Below are positions 1-19,900 of a stretch of DNA of 64,000 nt, in pieces (position 1 is the stretch's first letter; each line of letters begins with the position of its first letter). The stretch spans positions 3,497,650 to 3,561,649 of the forward strand of contig OZ025267.1 of the NCBI GenBank assembly GCA_964019165.1. Reading direction: 5' to 3'. The stretch is from Mastigias papua (lineage: Eukaryota; Cnidaria; Scyphozoa; Rhizostomeae; Mastigiidae). Made by a program: the position numbers and the translations under genes. The notes beneath the pieces are model-generated. The model ran no database searches, was not told where the DNA came from, and saw only the letters and a list, made by a program, of their open reading frames with translations.

Positions 1-559
1 ATTTTTAAGTAGGCAAGTGGCACTAGACTGCAGTCGCAAAAACTTAAGTGTTTACTGGAGAAAAGACAATTTTTCCGTACGTTGATGGAGTTGCTTTGAA
101 ATAAGTTGTTCGAAGAGCATTGAGATGACTGGCAGGACTGATAATGTCTGTAAGTAGATTTATCAGTCTTTCCTCAATCCTTATAGATGGGAATTACCCT
201 GGCAATTTTCCATGTATCTGGGAACTGGCTTGTTTTAATAGATGCGTTAAGCAAGAATACAAGAGAGTTTCCAATAAAAGGCAGAGCAAGCCTCATAAAA
301 TAGCTGGAGATGCCATCAATCCCAAAACACCTCTCTGCTAGCCACCAGAGCCCTCCTTAAGACCCCTAGTTATTAATTTAGATCTACAATACTGTCTGGC
401 ATATTGTATCAACTTCTCAATGTATTAATTTCTATACTGTTGCCGTATATTTCTTGTACTTTAGTATTTGGGTATACTGAAAGTAATATAACCACTGATA
501 GGTTGGTAAAAGCAGTTACCAGTACCGCTGCGAAGGAAGCCATTGACAAGGCCTAAACC
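1..559. other. Gene-free left edge
   Basis: No coding exon, RNA gene or repeat could be supported here. The short open frames lack family resemblance and splice support. The stretch directly upstream of the cytidine deaminase gene presumably holds its promoter, but no TATA-like element at a convincing distance was identified. Confidence 0.4.
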
Positions 560-625
560 GTGTTACCCATAGAATTCACGTTCTGTTTACGTGGCGGGAA
601 ATATCATCTTCGTACTGAGGCAAAA

Positions 626-1063
626 ATGGAGTCTCAAAACACAGCAATGGGCAAGATTAAAGATGTGATAAATGCCTGTAGAACAGCAAAGGAGTTTTCA
701 TACTCACCTTATAGTAAATTTAGAGTAGGGGCTGCGCTTCTGACGGAGAGTGGCGATATTATTACTGGCTGCAATGTTGAAAATGTCAGTTATGGTCTCG
801 CGATATGTGCAGAGCGAACGGCCTTAGTGAAAGCAGTCAGCGAAGGCCACAAGAAGTTTAAAGCAATCGCCATCACAACTGACGTAGTATCTAATTTCAT
901 TTACCCTTGTGGCGCATGTCGTCAGTTCATGGCAGAATTTGGTGACTACGACGTATATCTTGTAAAACCAGACGGACAGATTCATAAGACGAATCTTAGT
1001 GAAATTCTCCCGTTCACGTTTCAGCTAGAAGCACTGAAAGAAGGCCAAAGTAACAATGTATGA
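626..1063 (+). CDS. CDA: Cytidine deaminase, single exon
   Basis: This is a homotetrameric-type cytidine deaminase (145 aa; the human enzyme is about 146 aa). It hydrolytically deaminates cytidine and deoxycytidine to uridine and deoxyuridine in pyrimidine salvage, in the cytosol. The zinc site is visible: C61 with catalytic E63 in the CAER motif, and C95 and C98 in PCGACRQ. The substrate loop NVEN (N50, E52) and the YSPYSKFRVGAAL N-terminal signature are also present. The frame is open upstream to 560, but only through a GTG codon. The first in-frame ATG is at 626 and matches the family's usual N-terminus. There is no intron, whereas all the other genes in the window are split, so this is either a naturally intronless gene or an intact retrocopy. 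No remnant poly(A) tract was seen directly downstream. The identity is secure from motifs. Confidence 0.95.
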   Translation: MESQNTAMGKIKDVINACRTAKEFSYSPYSKFRVGAALLTESGDIITGCNVENVSYGLAICAERTALVKAVSEGHKKFKAIAITTDVVSNFIYPCGACRQFMAEFGDYDVYLVKPDGQIHKTNLSEILPFTFQLEALKEGQSNNV

Positions 1064-1406
1064 TCTGACAAACTGTTCATAAAAGCTGGAATCTTAGAAT
1101 GGGCCTTTACTCCTAAATGCTTTATCCAATTCATTACTATTATACAGAAAGTGAGGTGGCTTTACAGACGTGGTAGACGTGTGAAGACTAATTTAGTATG
1201 AAGAAATATTTATTCTACGTTTCATATTATTCTAGAAATGTCAGCAAAGGTATATTTGATATCTTGACAAGTAACACCATGCATGTAAAAATGCTGGTAG
1301 TGTGAGCAGGGTCCCCCGATTTTCAATCATTTAGAAAACCTATAAGTAACCAACCAGCTGTACAGATACATTGCAATGATCATGAGCTGGTTTTTTCTAA
1401 GCTGTA

Positions 1407-1412
1407 AATAAA
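1407..1412 (+). other. Candidate poly(A) signal of cytidine deaminase
   Basis: An AATAAA hexamer lies 344 bp after the cytidine deaminase stop codon on the same strand. This is a plausible distance for a short 3' UTR; no transcript evidence is available. Confidence 0.4.
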
Positions 1413-4395
1413 GTGGGACTCTATCAATGCAAAATTACTACTTAGGCCTCTTAGGACTCTGGTCGAAGACAAAAATGTCCCACTTAGTATGCTATTATCT
1501 TAAGATGTAGTGCAGTAGAGGTATTTCACTGCAGATTTTCTAATTTAGAGCCCAATGGGTTCAGTACAGCTATTCAGAAGATGAACATCAGACCAACAAA
1601 TGCCTCATATCCTTGTCCCTTGTCAGCTGGATATCTCTACCAGGGCACCCCAAATGCCAGTAGATTTTACATCCCTGAATATCCACAGCACATCAAAAAA
1701 GAAACATAATTTAAGGAGAAAATTTCTATGCAGCATGCATTACTCAAATCTTGAACCAACCCCTTTCAATAAATTGAGGCCTGCTACAACCATAGATATG
1801 GATCACAGAAACTATGACCAACCTTTAGGGGGATGTGGAGTTTGACACATTTTTTGTGACCAAACTGGTAATGCACATTGTTTTAAATAAGAAACAGGCA
1901 TATAAGCAAAAACAGGCTCAAATAAAGCAGAAGTCAAGAAACACAGGTAGGCTGAGCTTTAGTAAATTTGAAAAAACTGTTTTTCCAAGGAAATTTCTTC
2001 TTAAACTGGAAACAAAATACACACAAAATACACACATGGTTGGCAGAATCTGACTACCATATGGTATTCCTCTTGCCATAGTTGGCTTATCTGGGTTGTT
2101 GTTGTATTGCAAATTTCAAGAATTTTACAAAACAGTCAAGAATTATTTAAGGCTGGGTATGGCAAAGTAGTAAGAAACATCCAGGCCCAAAGCAAAAAGT
2201 TTGTCTATTATACAAAAAGTGTAAATCACTAGTCCTGTCCATCCAGCTACTAAGTATATTCATTGCCAGATCCATACACTCTTTTTGATTTTGTAACAAC
2301 CAGATATTTTTTGCTAAGGATTGAAGTTCTTTAAAAGTTTTTTGATAGGCACTTGGTCAAGCTAGTTTTAAAAATAAAGCAACAAATGCTAATTTTTATG
2401 AACAAAATCATTCGAATCTGTTTGCCAATAAGAATGAGCAATTTAGTTATGGTGAAAATTCTTATCTGAGGGTAAGCATGTTCTAGCAGCGCAGTGTTCC
2501 TATTTGTAGGCAAATTGGGCTTCAGGATCCTGATAAGATGTGTTCCTGTAAAAAGAGTGTCACTTTCTAGGTAAAAGAATAGCAAATTCCATTGGTACAT
2601 CTTACCATTCACCTATGGCCCACCCTTCAAGAGATGTTCAGTACCTAAAACATCTAATAGGATAAGAAATACTTTAAACATGTGGTCTAATGCGTGTTGC
2701 AATAGCATCTTTTACAAATCAATATAGGACAGTTTTCACTAGTATGCCTGGAAATCTTACATATTCATATACATTGAATAATTTATTGATTTTTAACAAA
2801 ATTAATTACATATTACATTAATCCACGACATACTATTTATAAAAGGTACCTTGACTGCTTTTAGAGGTATTTTTCTCTTGCCTTCTAGTCTAAACATCAA
2901 TTATGGCTCTTTAATAACTAATGCTGTTTGTGAATTGTCAGTCTACTAATAAATACTAGATTGGATCTTCATTTTTTTCTGTTGCATACTGAAAGATGAT
3001 AGAGCAGTATAGCCTATGATTTACAATGTGCAAGCAGTATCATAGTTGTTTCTCAAAGCTCCCATGAAAATAGGTATTCTTTGCCATATATGGTCTAAGA
3101 CTGCATCATATGGTATGCACATGCAAAAACAGGGAACAAATAATGTAGATGAAGAAAGTCATTTGACCATCAATTTTGGCTATCTTGGTGTAATTTCATT
3201 TAGTAAACTAATTTGCTAAAAAAATGCCTCAGAAGCCACTCAAGACCTAACTAAGTTCCTATAAGTTCTGAAATCATTCTCAGACCTTTAGAAGTTACCT
3301 GTTCTTAGGTGGCTTCAATAGAGTTGAAAGTGAGAAACTATTTAAGCTAGCACCACAAAAGACTTGATATTTTTATCACATTGACAACTAGTTTTAATCC
3401 ATACAAGGAAACTAGGCTCCCAAGTGATACAAATTTTCATAAAGACAAGAAAACTTATATACAGCAACATTCCATTGTGGTATAAATTGCTGTCTTTGAT
3501 TCTCCAATCCCCTAGAGGCAACTTGATTAAATCAGAAAAAGATAAGAAAATGGGAACTGCATATCTGATGTGTTCTGGCTGCAGTCTATAAAACTAGTCT
3601 TTGATGAGGGCAAAGAGGGTACTTGGGGTGAAATAAAGCTAGCACAATGGACAGTTAAGAATAATTTCACAGTCCATTTTCTACTTTGATAAATACACCC
3701 CAGGATACTTATCAGCATATCAATGAAACATGTGGACATGTAGAAGACCTGTCAATCAATGTCCCTGTCTTTAGCAGACATCTGTATGTTAAAACTACAC
3801 ATTTGACTCTTTATGGAAAAATACTCACTGTTTCACTGTTTGTTCTTGATATGATTGTATAAAGGCCTGTATCTGCTGAGAGCATACAAAATGCATGGAT
3901 ATAAATTGGGCTATTTACAGTTGTTCTGAGGTGGATGCAATTAATAATCAATGATCAGTGTGCAGATGACCATGTATATCTGGAATCCACAAGCAGAGTA
4001 CTGATGACAATGTGCAGTTTAGTGTATAAGTGACGCCATGTCTTGCCAGTCTTGCTAGTTGAATGTGCTACTGCATTACTCATTCATTGGTAAGCCATTT
4101 ATGATTGTCATTTTTGCTGAAGTGCTTGCTTTACTGCAGCTAACAGACACAAGCTAAAGAACAAAATAAAAAAGAAATAAAAGAATAAAAAGGAATAAAA
4201 AGAGTATAAATAAGCAACACATTATGCAACAAAAACTTCATTATTCGTGTCTGTGATTAAAACAACTGATTCATCTTCATAAACTTGTGGCCTTAACATA
4301 CCACAGAAGTTAAGAGCAAAGGAACAGACTGGAACATTCATCATATTGAACAACTACTACCCCAACTAACATAGCACAGAGGGAAGCATAAAAAT
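1413..4395. other. Gene-free intergenic stretch
   Basis: About 3 kb of AT-rich sequence between two genes. The open frames here are short, are not bounded by convincing splice sites and resemble nothing recognised. No clear terminal inverted repeats or microsatellites were found. Confidence 0.4.
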
Positions 4396-4401
4396 TTTAT
4401 T
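4396..4401 (-). other. Candidate poly(A) signal of the tandem-C2 gene
   Basis: AATAAA on the minus strand, about 145 bp beyond the stop codon at 4545. It supports treating the exon that ends at 4545 as the terminal exon. Confidence 0.45.
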
Positions 4402-4544
4402 CTATAATTTAGCTGTATGCTTGCAATACCTGGCTCTCCTCTAGACATTCAATTTTTTTAAAGAAATTGCCTATTAGCAGCACTTCATGACAATTCCTTG
4501 TTAGTTTGCACTGCACTTGTGCTGTGCAAATCATATATCTTCTT

Positions 4545-11927
<7,383 letters not shown>

Positions 11928-13773
11928 CAATACATCTATACTTTAATATCTTTATTTACGTGAATAGTAACAAGATTTAACATAAGTGCTATCTTTTTCT
12001 CCAAGCGCATTGTAAACGAAACCCGGTAACAAATGCGGGACAAGTTCTTCAACCCAAACGAGACATGGGTACCATGACAACAGTCTCATTTCTATGCACA
12101 TCCCACGCTCTAAGATTACGTAAACAGTGCTACGAGATCATTCAAAACTCAAATAATTCCTAAAATTAAATCTGAAAAAGTTAAGGGCTAGCAAACAAAA
12201 ATGAAAAATCTAATTCTTAATATTCTCATAGCAACAAAAAATTCAGTATATCAAAAATCAATACTGCTTTGTAAACTTCCGTCCTTACTCTCAAAAATCA
12301 CACATATATCCATAGCTGAATAGTGGCTGTTTACATTGCTGTTGATTTAAACTTTACTTCCAATCCCAACCTGAGATCCCCTGTTATCTTCCACCTCTCC
12401 CGTATGTGACACAAAAATACCATCAAAAAGTAACCACATTTTCTCAATGGTGATATCCGAAGATTCTATTTTACATCAAAAGATGAAATGCTGCAGTATT
12501 CGCTTAGCAGTCTAACACAAGATGCGAATGTTCCATAGTTCCCTTCGTTTTCTAGATCAAAAATTTCCCCAGATTCTCTTTTAATTCTAGACGAAACTGT
12601 CCCAAGATTTTCTAACAGAAGATGATTACAGTACAGAGCAAAGAAATAAGAGTAGCTGTGACAAAGTATCTTACGATTTCTTTTTGGATTTTAGCTTTAC
12701 AATAACCGATATACAAAACAACTACTACCATAGAACCAGCACCCCGCGGATCTATGTCACCGTACGAAAACAACCTGAATATCCGAAGTACATGGTACAA
12801 CTAGCTGTTATACATTTAGATACTTAACAAACAACATCATGTCAAGAGTGTCACTTAGATCTCAGATAAAAACAGCTTCTCATGAAACACAGGTTTTTTT
12901 CTCCACTTACTCTTCGACAGTTTGCTTTGAGTCTCTCTTTAATAAATAAAGGCATTAGTACCTTTTCCTTTTCACTAAATCTGGTCTCCAGTTTATGGGG
13001 TGAGATTCTTCACTCTGTGAACAAAATGTTAATATTTAGTCTTAGGTACGACTACGTCTCCAAAAATGTTGCAATCAGTCAACGTTCATCAATCAACTGA
13101 CCAAACTATCTGCCAAAGCAAAACAAAAATGCCAAATAACAGTAGAGACTATTCTTAATGCTACGCTCTTTCGTTCCAACCTGTTCCACATTCTGTATGG
13201 AATATACAAAACAGTACGCAAAAGATAAATAGGAGAGTTCTGCATATCGACGCTAGATTCAGTAAGGATATGGTGCATATTGGGCTACTGCGTAAGATAA
13301 AACACCTCGAAGGAGCTAGAAGTCAAGTAGATCAATGTTGCTGTAGCAACCAGACATTGAAATCTACTGTTTTTCTAATCATTTTAATGGCGTGATGCTA
13401 AAATGTCGTAACAATAAAAACAGGTAGATAAAAGATGGAAAAACGATTAATAAACGAGGATACAAGGTGAATGAAAATGGGCCTATCCATTTTCAAAATC
13501 TAACATTCAGATATATGGATCTATAGAAAGCAAGCTTAAGAACGATTTCAAAATCTAACATTCAGAAATATGGATCTACAGAAAGCAAGCTTTGAAACGA
13601 TCTACTATCGGCCGTCTGATATTACCCCCAATCGTATAACTATGACCGAAGCCCCAACATGTATTATATCATCATCCATAATATAGATCATAATATATAT
13701 GATAATATCATCCATAACAAGAGGTGCTCCACACAACTTAACTCATCTCAGCATTGGCTTAACATAAATCTGC
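11928..13773. other. Intergenic region between tandem-C2 gene and PLRG1
   Basis: The region upstream of the tandem-C2 start and downstream of the last PLRG1 exon found. It should contain the tandem-C2 promoter and the PLRG1 3' end. A search on the minus strand for a terminal PLRG1 exon encoding the usual T-E-E-T-H-P-V and W-K-P tail found no match. A short direct repeat occurs near 13488-13545 and 13544-13595 (an ATCTAACATTCAGA.ATATGGATCTA-like unit twice). Confidence 0.4.
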
Positions 13774-13966
13774 AGCATAGCTGTCAAGTGTTTAAGAGCC
13801 TGATCAAATCTATTTTCTCTCAACCTAAGTGACGAATCATCATGCAGGATTCTCACTACATATGCGTTCCACACCTACATTTAGGCCCATTTTGCATGGT
13901 GATTGGTAAGTTAGGTTGCGAGAAAACAGGCCTGATTAAAGGTCTCAAACATTTGGCGGCTATGCC
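13774..13966. mobile_element. Palindromic MITE, family 1, copy b
   Basis: A 193-bp copy of the 5167-5348 element, with end AGCATAGC and the opposite end changed by one base. It is flanked by the perfect 9-bp repeat TAAATCTGC (13765-13773 and 13967-13975). It sits about 30 bp beyond the donor site of the last PLRG1 exon found, inside what should be that gene's final intron or 3' region. Confidence 0.85.
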
Positions 13967-13995
13967 TAAATCTGCATAGAAGAAATGCAACTCAC

Positions 13996-16900
13996 AGCAT
14001 TCTCATCCTCTTTGTAAATCTTTATTGTCTTATCAGCTTCCGTTGTTATTAGTCGACAACCACTCATATCAAATGTCATTGAAAAGATTCCAGCCTCGCT
14101 GTCAAGTGATCCTGGCTGAACGGTTGCTTGCGTCCTCTGGAAATTATATCCAGTTTTCCAGTCCCAGAAGTACATGCTTCCGTTGTCAGCTATAAAAAAA
14201 GACAGCAAATGATACGTTGAGACTCATCGCACCTATGTTATACCGAGATTCATTGTTTTTAGGCTACTGTATGTGATCTAATAAACAGCCAGTTTAAAAC
14301 AAGAGGCATATTTCTTTTATAAACATCGATGGGAAGAAGGATGGAAGGCATTCAAAGGTCTACACCGCAACAACAATAACAAATAGTAACACAAAGTACT
14401 TCCACATGGCGATAGAGGTGGTGAATGACATAGCAGTAAATGAAAAGGATGAGATAAAGGTAAAAGAGCAATGCAATTAATACGTAGACGTGGATGCCAA
14501 TCCAACATAAACTTACCTCCAGAGACTAAGATATTATCAGAGTTAATGGCAAGGCAATTCAAAATAGCATTGTGCCCTGTCAAGTTCTGAATGAAATTGC
14601 CATCAGGAAATTTCCACTGTTTAATGTTGTCTGCAGAGGCAGATGCCATCGTGTACCTAAAATAAGCAGAGAACAAATTCAGCAAGCGCTATACACAACA
14701 AGCAAAGAAATCAGAAAAAGCGAGTTAGGGCTAAGTAAAGAAAAGCCAAAATATGTATATAAATAATTTATTTGCGGCACAGAACGGTGAAATTGCTTTG
14801 ATGGAAGCAGGACTAACTAAACTGTGCTGAAAGTTTTCTCGGTTGACACTCATTGTAGTAGAAAACTCAGTACAGTTATAGAGAACTATTATAGTATGTT
14901 AACTTTGATCACGGAATTGATGTTATAAGATTTTACACCATGTTTTAGACATACTGAAAAGCTTTTTTCATACTCTGACGAGTGTCGGACGAATAAAACT
15001 TTTCAGTATGTCTAAAACATGATGCCGCTTTTTCGTGCAGTAATAAAATTCTCTCTTCAAAATTCAAACTACGAATTGCTGCCCTATTGTGCAATGAGTA
15101 TCTCTTCGTTCAAGAATCTCTAGTTGTTTGCCCATACAATTTCAAACAGTATATAAAGACAATACAAGCTACATAAACCTCTAGCAACTGGTCTCTCCTT
15201 AATTTCTAGGCTGATGACATCTGGAATTATTTTCATGTTTAATATATAAATATCAAATTCTAGCAATGAGGGTAGTCCCTCGTTCGAAGCTGTTTTTCAA
15301 GGGGACCCATTCAAAAACATAAATTAGAAAGAATAAGAATGTACACAACTATCAAAAACTACAATATATCAATTACTAAGTTAAAATCCCAACATGAGCT
15401 AATAAACTAACATAAAATATAGCATTTAAGTCTTCAATCAATTTTCGACAATCGCCAAGCTACTGCTGCATGATATAACACCAGTGTTGTAAAGCAAAAG
15501 AAATAAGCAAACTCAGACACTTACTGTGTCGGATGTAGGACCAAAGATCTAACACTCTTCTTATGGTTTGTTAGAGTTACTTTCGATTTTCCACTTGCTA
15601 AATCCCAATATCGTATTGTGCAATCATGGCTCCCGGACACTATCTGCAATAAAATAATCAAACACAATCAGAACGAACCGATATTTTATGACTACAGACA
15701 TGATTATATTTTGTTTATCATACGAAAGGTAAATCATAACAAATAAAGTTTTAAAACAATCTAGAAGAGTTTACTATTTGATTAAATTCAGCAGCTCTTC
15801 TTTGCTATTCCCTATTACCATTATCTGTCCTCCTTATAGCTAGCCGACATCATCTCCATCAGATATTTTTCATAGTGGTGTAACCAAACAGTTAGGAGCT
15901 TCTGGGAGTATTTGGCACAAGGGCACTTACACGATTCAAATATGTCCCTAAATGTACATAGAAGTAACAAATAAGGATTCTTATCGATATAGAATAAAAT
16001 AAGTATTAAAGTATCTGTCAACTGGGGCATACTGGGTAATTAAATCACTTTTCAAAAAATAATATAAAAAAAGTCCCTTGAGAAACTCTCAGGAGCCCCT
16101 TAGGGGACTCAAAGGCTCCTAACCTAAGTCTGTTACGTCACTGCCTCTTCATTACGTCTTTCAAGTACTTTGGACTGTAAGGGGTCATATCGTATATGTA
16201 CTAGATAGTGAAAGTTGGTAAGAAATATCAACGTTAATAAAAACGATTTCACAGATTAGTAGATGAGAAAATGTCAAATAATTTATTGCAAAAGACTACG
16301 CAAACTAAGTAGCTGGAAAATTGAACCTACTTGTGGCTCTACACCTTGACAAGCCAAATCTGCAACCGTGTTTGTATGACCAGTCAAAGTATGTATACAG
16401 GCTTTTGTGCGCATGTCCCATACCTGTAATCGCAACAAGTAGAAATAACTATAGCCCTGTAGTTTTCAATTAAGCATGAAGATTGTTAATTACTATAGTA
16501 AATAAATAAAATATCGCAGAACATAAAGTATTAAAGAATAATAGACACAATTGCTATAGTAAATAAATAAATTATTGCAGAACATAAAATATTAAAGAAC
16601 AATAGGCACTGAAATCCATATACGTCCTGATCGTCGCATTATATTACTGACATACCCACGATCTGCTGTGCAAAGGCATAGGGCCAAACAGACTGGATTT
16701 ATGTTCATGCTCTAATATGAAGGATCCCACCAGTACCACCATGAAGAACACCTTAACAAGCCAATTGAAGTATCGAAAAATACTCCTCCGTAGCTACGCG
16801 CCGCGTATAAATGCTACAAGAAGCAGCTAAATCTCAAATGAAAAAGCAACATTGATTAATATGACAACAGGTGAAATCTATTTCCATATGTTATGAGTTT

Positions 16901-19900
16901 CCTGGTATACATACTCTAACAGTGGCATCACGACCTCCAGTACACAGAACATCGATTGTTGGATGTAACCCGATGCAATAACAGGCACTTAAATGCCCGT
17001 GGTAATGACGAATAACCTGAAACAAACAAGTGCGAATACATAAAACAGCCTGTTGGGAATAATATCATTAAATCTATAGGAACCATGATGCTACTTGCTA
17101 AAAAATCTATATTCCAAACAAAAAGAAATGGACATGATAATTCCTTCCTATGGATACTAAGCAGATGACGTATTATCTTGAATGATGATTGAAAGTTCTA
17201 CGTCTGGTTTGGAACCATACCAGATGAAGAATTGCGAAATGATTCCTAAATAAGTACAACGATGGACTTTCTTGAATTTTGAAGAATAAGAATCAAGTAA
17301 AATCAAATGGAATTACCTTGTTGTACTCAAGGTCCCAACATTTAACTTGTTTATCTTCACCACATGAGAATAAGTACGGATGCCGTGGACTAACTACCAG
17401 ACCGCGAACTGTGCTAACATGCCCTGTCAAAGAGAGCTTCAGTTTGCCACTAGCCAAGTCCCAAATCTAAAATATCAAAAGTTTAAATGAATAATTAATT
17501 TGAAAGCTGCAAATATTGTAACAAAAATTCATGATACCTGTTCATTAAATATGCAAATATGTTGTATGAATTGTCACTACCTGCAAAACTCACAAATGAC
17601 TTTCACTGGCAACAATCAGTCAATGAGCTACCAGTTGCATGATTGTCTTCATAATTCACTGCAACTCTTCTGAATCAATCCAATACTCAGCACTAAATGT
17701 GCATCATACATTGAAACTATAGCTCACAGTAACCTTTAGCGATTGCTTTCTCCGGGTAACAAGTAACACTTTTATGCCGTTCACACAATAAGATATCAGC
17801 GAATCACAAGTGCCATTCTCTCTCACAGTTCCAATAAAAAAGGCAAAGGATAGTCTCCTATACACTTACGTACGTTGGGGAATACCGATTACACAGATAG
17901 GGTGACCAGTTCCTTTCATCGCTGCCTTTACCCTCCCCCCGGTTTTGCCACCAGATACCCATTTGCCACTGGTTGGACAGTGACCGAGCATCCCAACTTT
18001 GGTACGATGGCTCGACTCGAACCATATATGTTTTGCACAGCAATCAAGCGCTCAAACCACTCCGCCACTCGCCCGTCACAGTTGCAACAAAAGACCAATA
18101 ATGTACAAGAGAATTATAATTATAATCATACTAGATAAAGTTATAAACTTATAATTATTATAAACTCATAATAAACTTACATAGTTTATAACTTATCATA
18201 AAGTTATAACTATATTAGATTTTATTTCTCTCCTTCATTCAAAATACAAATTAAAGGCTCATACTGGGCAAACCATCTCTACAAATTCAACTCAAAACAA
18301 TAATACAGAGGCTGTTTAAAGTGTTTCACCAGACTTTTTCTACCCTTAATTTACCTATGCGTGTTACTTTGCGTATTGCATAACACTATAGCTTCAGATG
18401 TTAGTGAGTGTGGAATCTACTCTGTAGTAACAATATCAAAATTCATCAGTTGTATTTCACTTAAAACTAGGCAATAAATAAACGAACAGCTGTCTGTAAC
18501 GCTAGTAAATCAGAGCTAATCAACTTACCACTAAGGAAGGTCACTCGAATAGGCAATACACAAATAAGATAAGCTTGAATGGGGGCTAATAAATGAATAG
18601 AAATGTGAGGCACTATGCATTTTGCGACAATGCTGTGTTCTTTGTCATGAAATTTACTACAGAAAAATGTATTAACGCTCTCTGAAACTAAAAGCAGCTT
18701 TCCATACACAAGCCTTGGAATAGTACCCAAACTCCATCAGAAATAATGAGCCCGTTGTGGAATTCACATCGAAGTTTAAATCTCACATTTTGAGCTTATC
18801 ACAAGGACTAATCTTACATGAATCCACGAAAGATTTAATACTTAGGGACAGCATATTTTTACGTTTATAAATGGTAGCATTGTAACTTAACTATTAATTC
18901 TATTTTTGCTTTGGATTATAACTGGATGGATTTCAGGGTTAAATAAAGTTAAAAATAAAAAGGTAAAAAACTTGACCACATTGTCCTAACTATAATTTAA
19001 AACGTAACTATATATTGCAAAATCTAATGGCGAAAAGCTCAATACTTTTTGAATGAACATCCCCAATCTTACTTGTCATTTTTTTATTGTAGAAATACAT
19101 AAACAACTGAAATGACTTGCATTTTAATGACATTACAACCATAGGTAACGCTAAAAATCAGCTGAAAAAGAATGGCTCTAATGCGGATATACCTTGATTG
19201 TTCTGTCTGCAGATCCAGTACAAAACCATTTGTTTCCAGGCTCAACGGCAGCACATCTTACCCAACCGGTATGACCGCTGATGACCTGGTGCAAGAAATT
19301 GAGACACCAATGTATTAGAAAAACTGGCACTGAACAATCACTAGCTGCCGCCTATGAAACTAATGGTAAAACTCGACACATAATCAAATTATAGAATACA
19401 TTTTCAGTTGAACTTAGACATTCTACTTCAAAGTTTTAATTCAAAAAGGAAACTTAAAAATGCATTGACTTAATTCTCTCTAAGTGAGAACAGTTCGAAT
19501 TCGGATTTGTCACTTAAGATATCTCAAGTGCAGAATTCGAATTCGAACTGTTGTCTAATAAGATTTCTAATGAATTGTTTATGCATAACAACTACAGTGA
19601 AAGGGGGGGGGGCTCATCTCCTTAGTTTATCCACACATCTACTCTGAAAACTCTCTTCTAAAGAGCTCTGCTCAGTCGGCCCCATTGAGCAACAGTCATA
19701 CATGTGATGAAAAACAGAATGGACCCGAAACGTCTGCTGGACCAGTCTATAAGAAATGGATGTGTCATAAAGCTATATTAATAAGTTGATCTACTGAATA
19801 ACTTCAGTCTCTATAGCCGTTTACTATAGCTTTGGAGCGCTTTGCAGTAGACTTGTAAATGAATAAAAATGAAATGGAATGAACTAGCTACAGACTTCGA

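Noticed and set aside
1600..2612. Small frames on both strands downstream of cytidine deaminase
   Set aside because: Short, no family resemblance, no splice context; consistent with chance.
18007..18078. Functional tRNA gene on the minus strand
   Set aside because: A and B boxes are present, but the acceptor stem does not pair and an unrelated body follows, so a SINE fits better.
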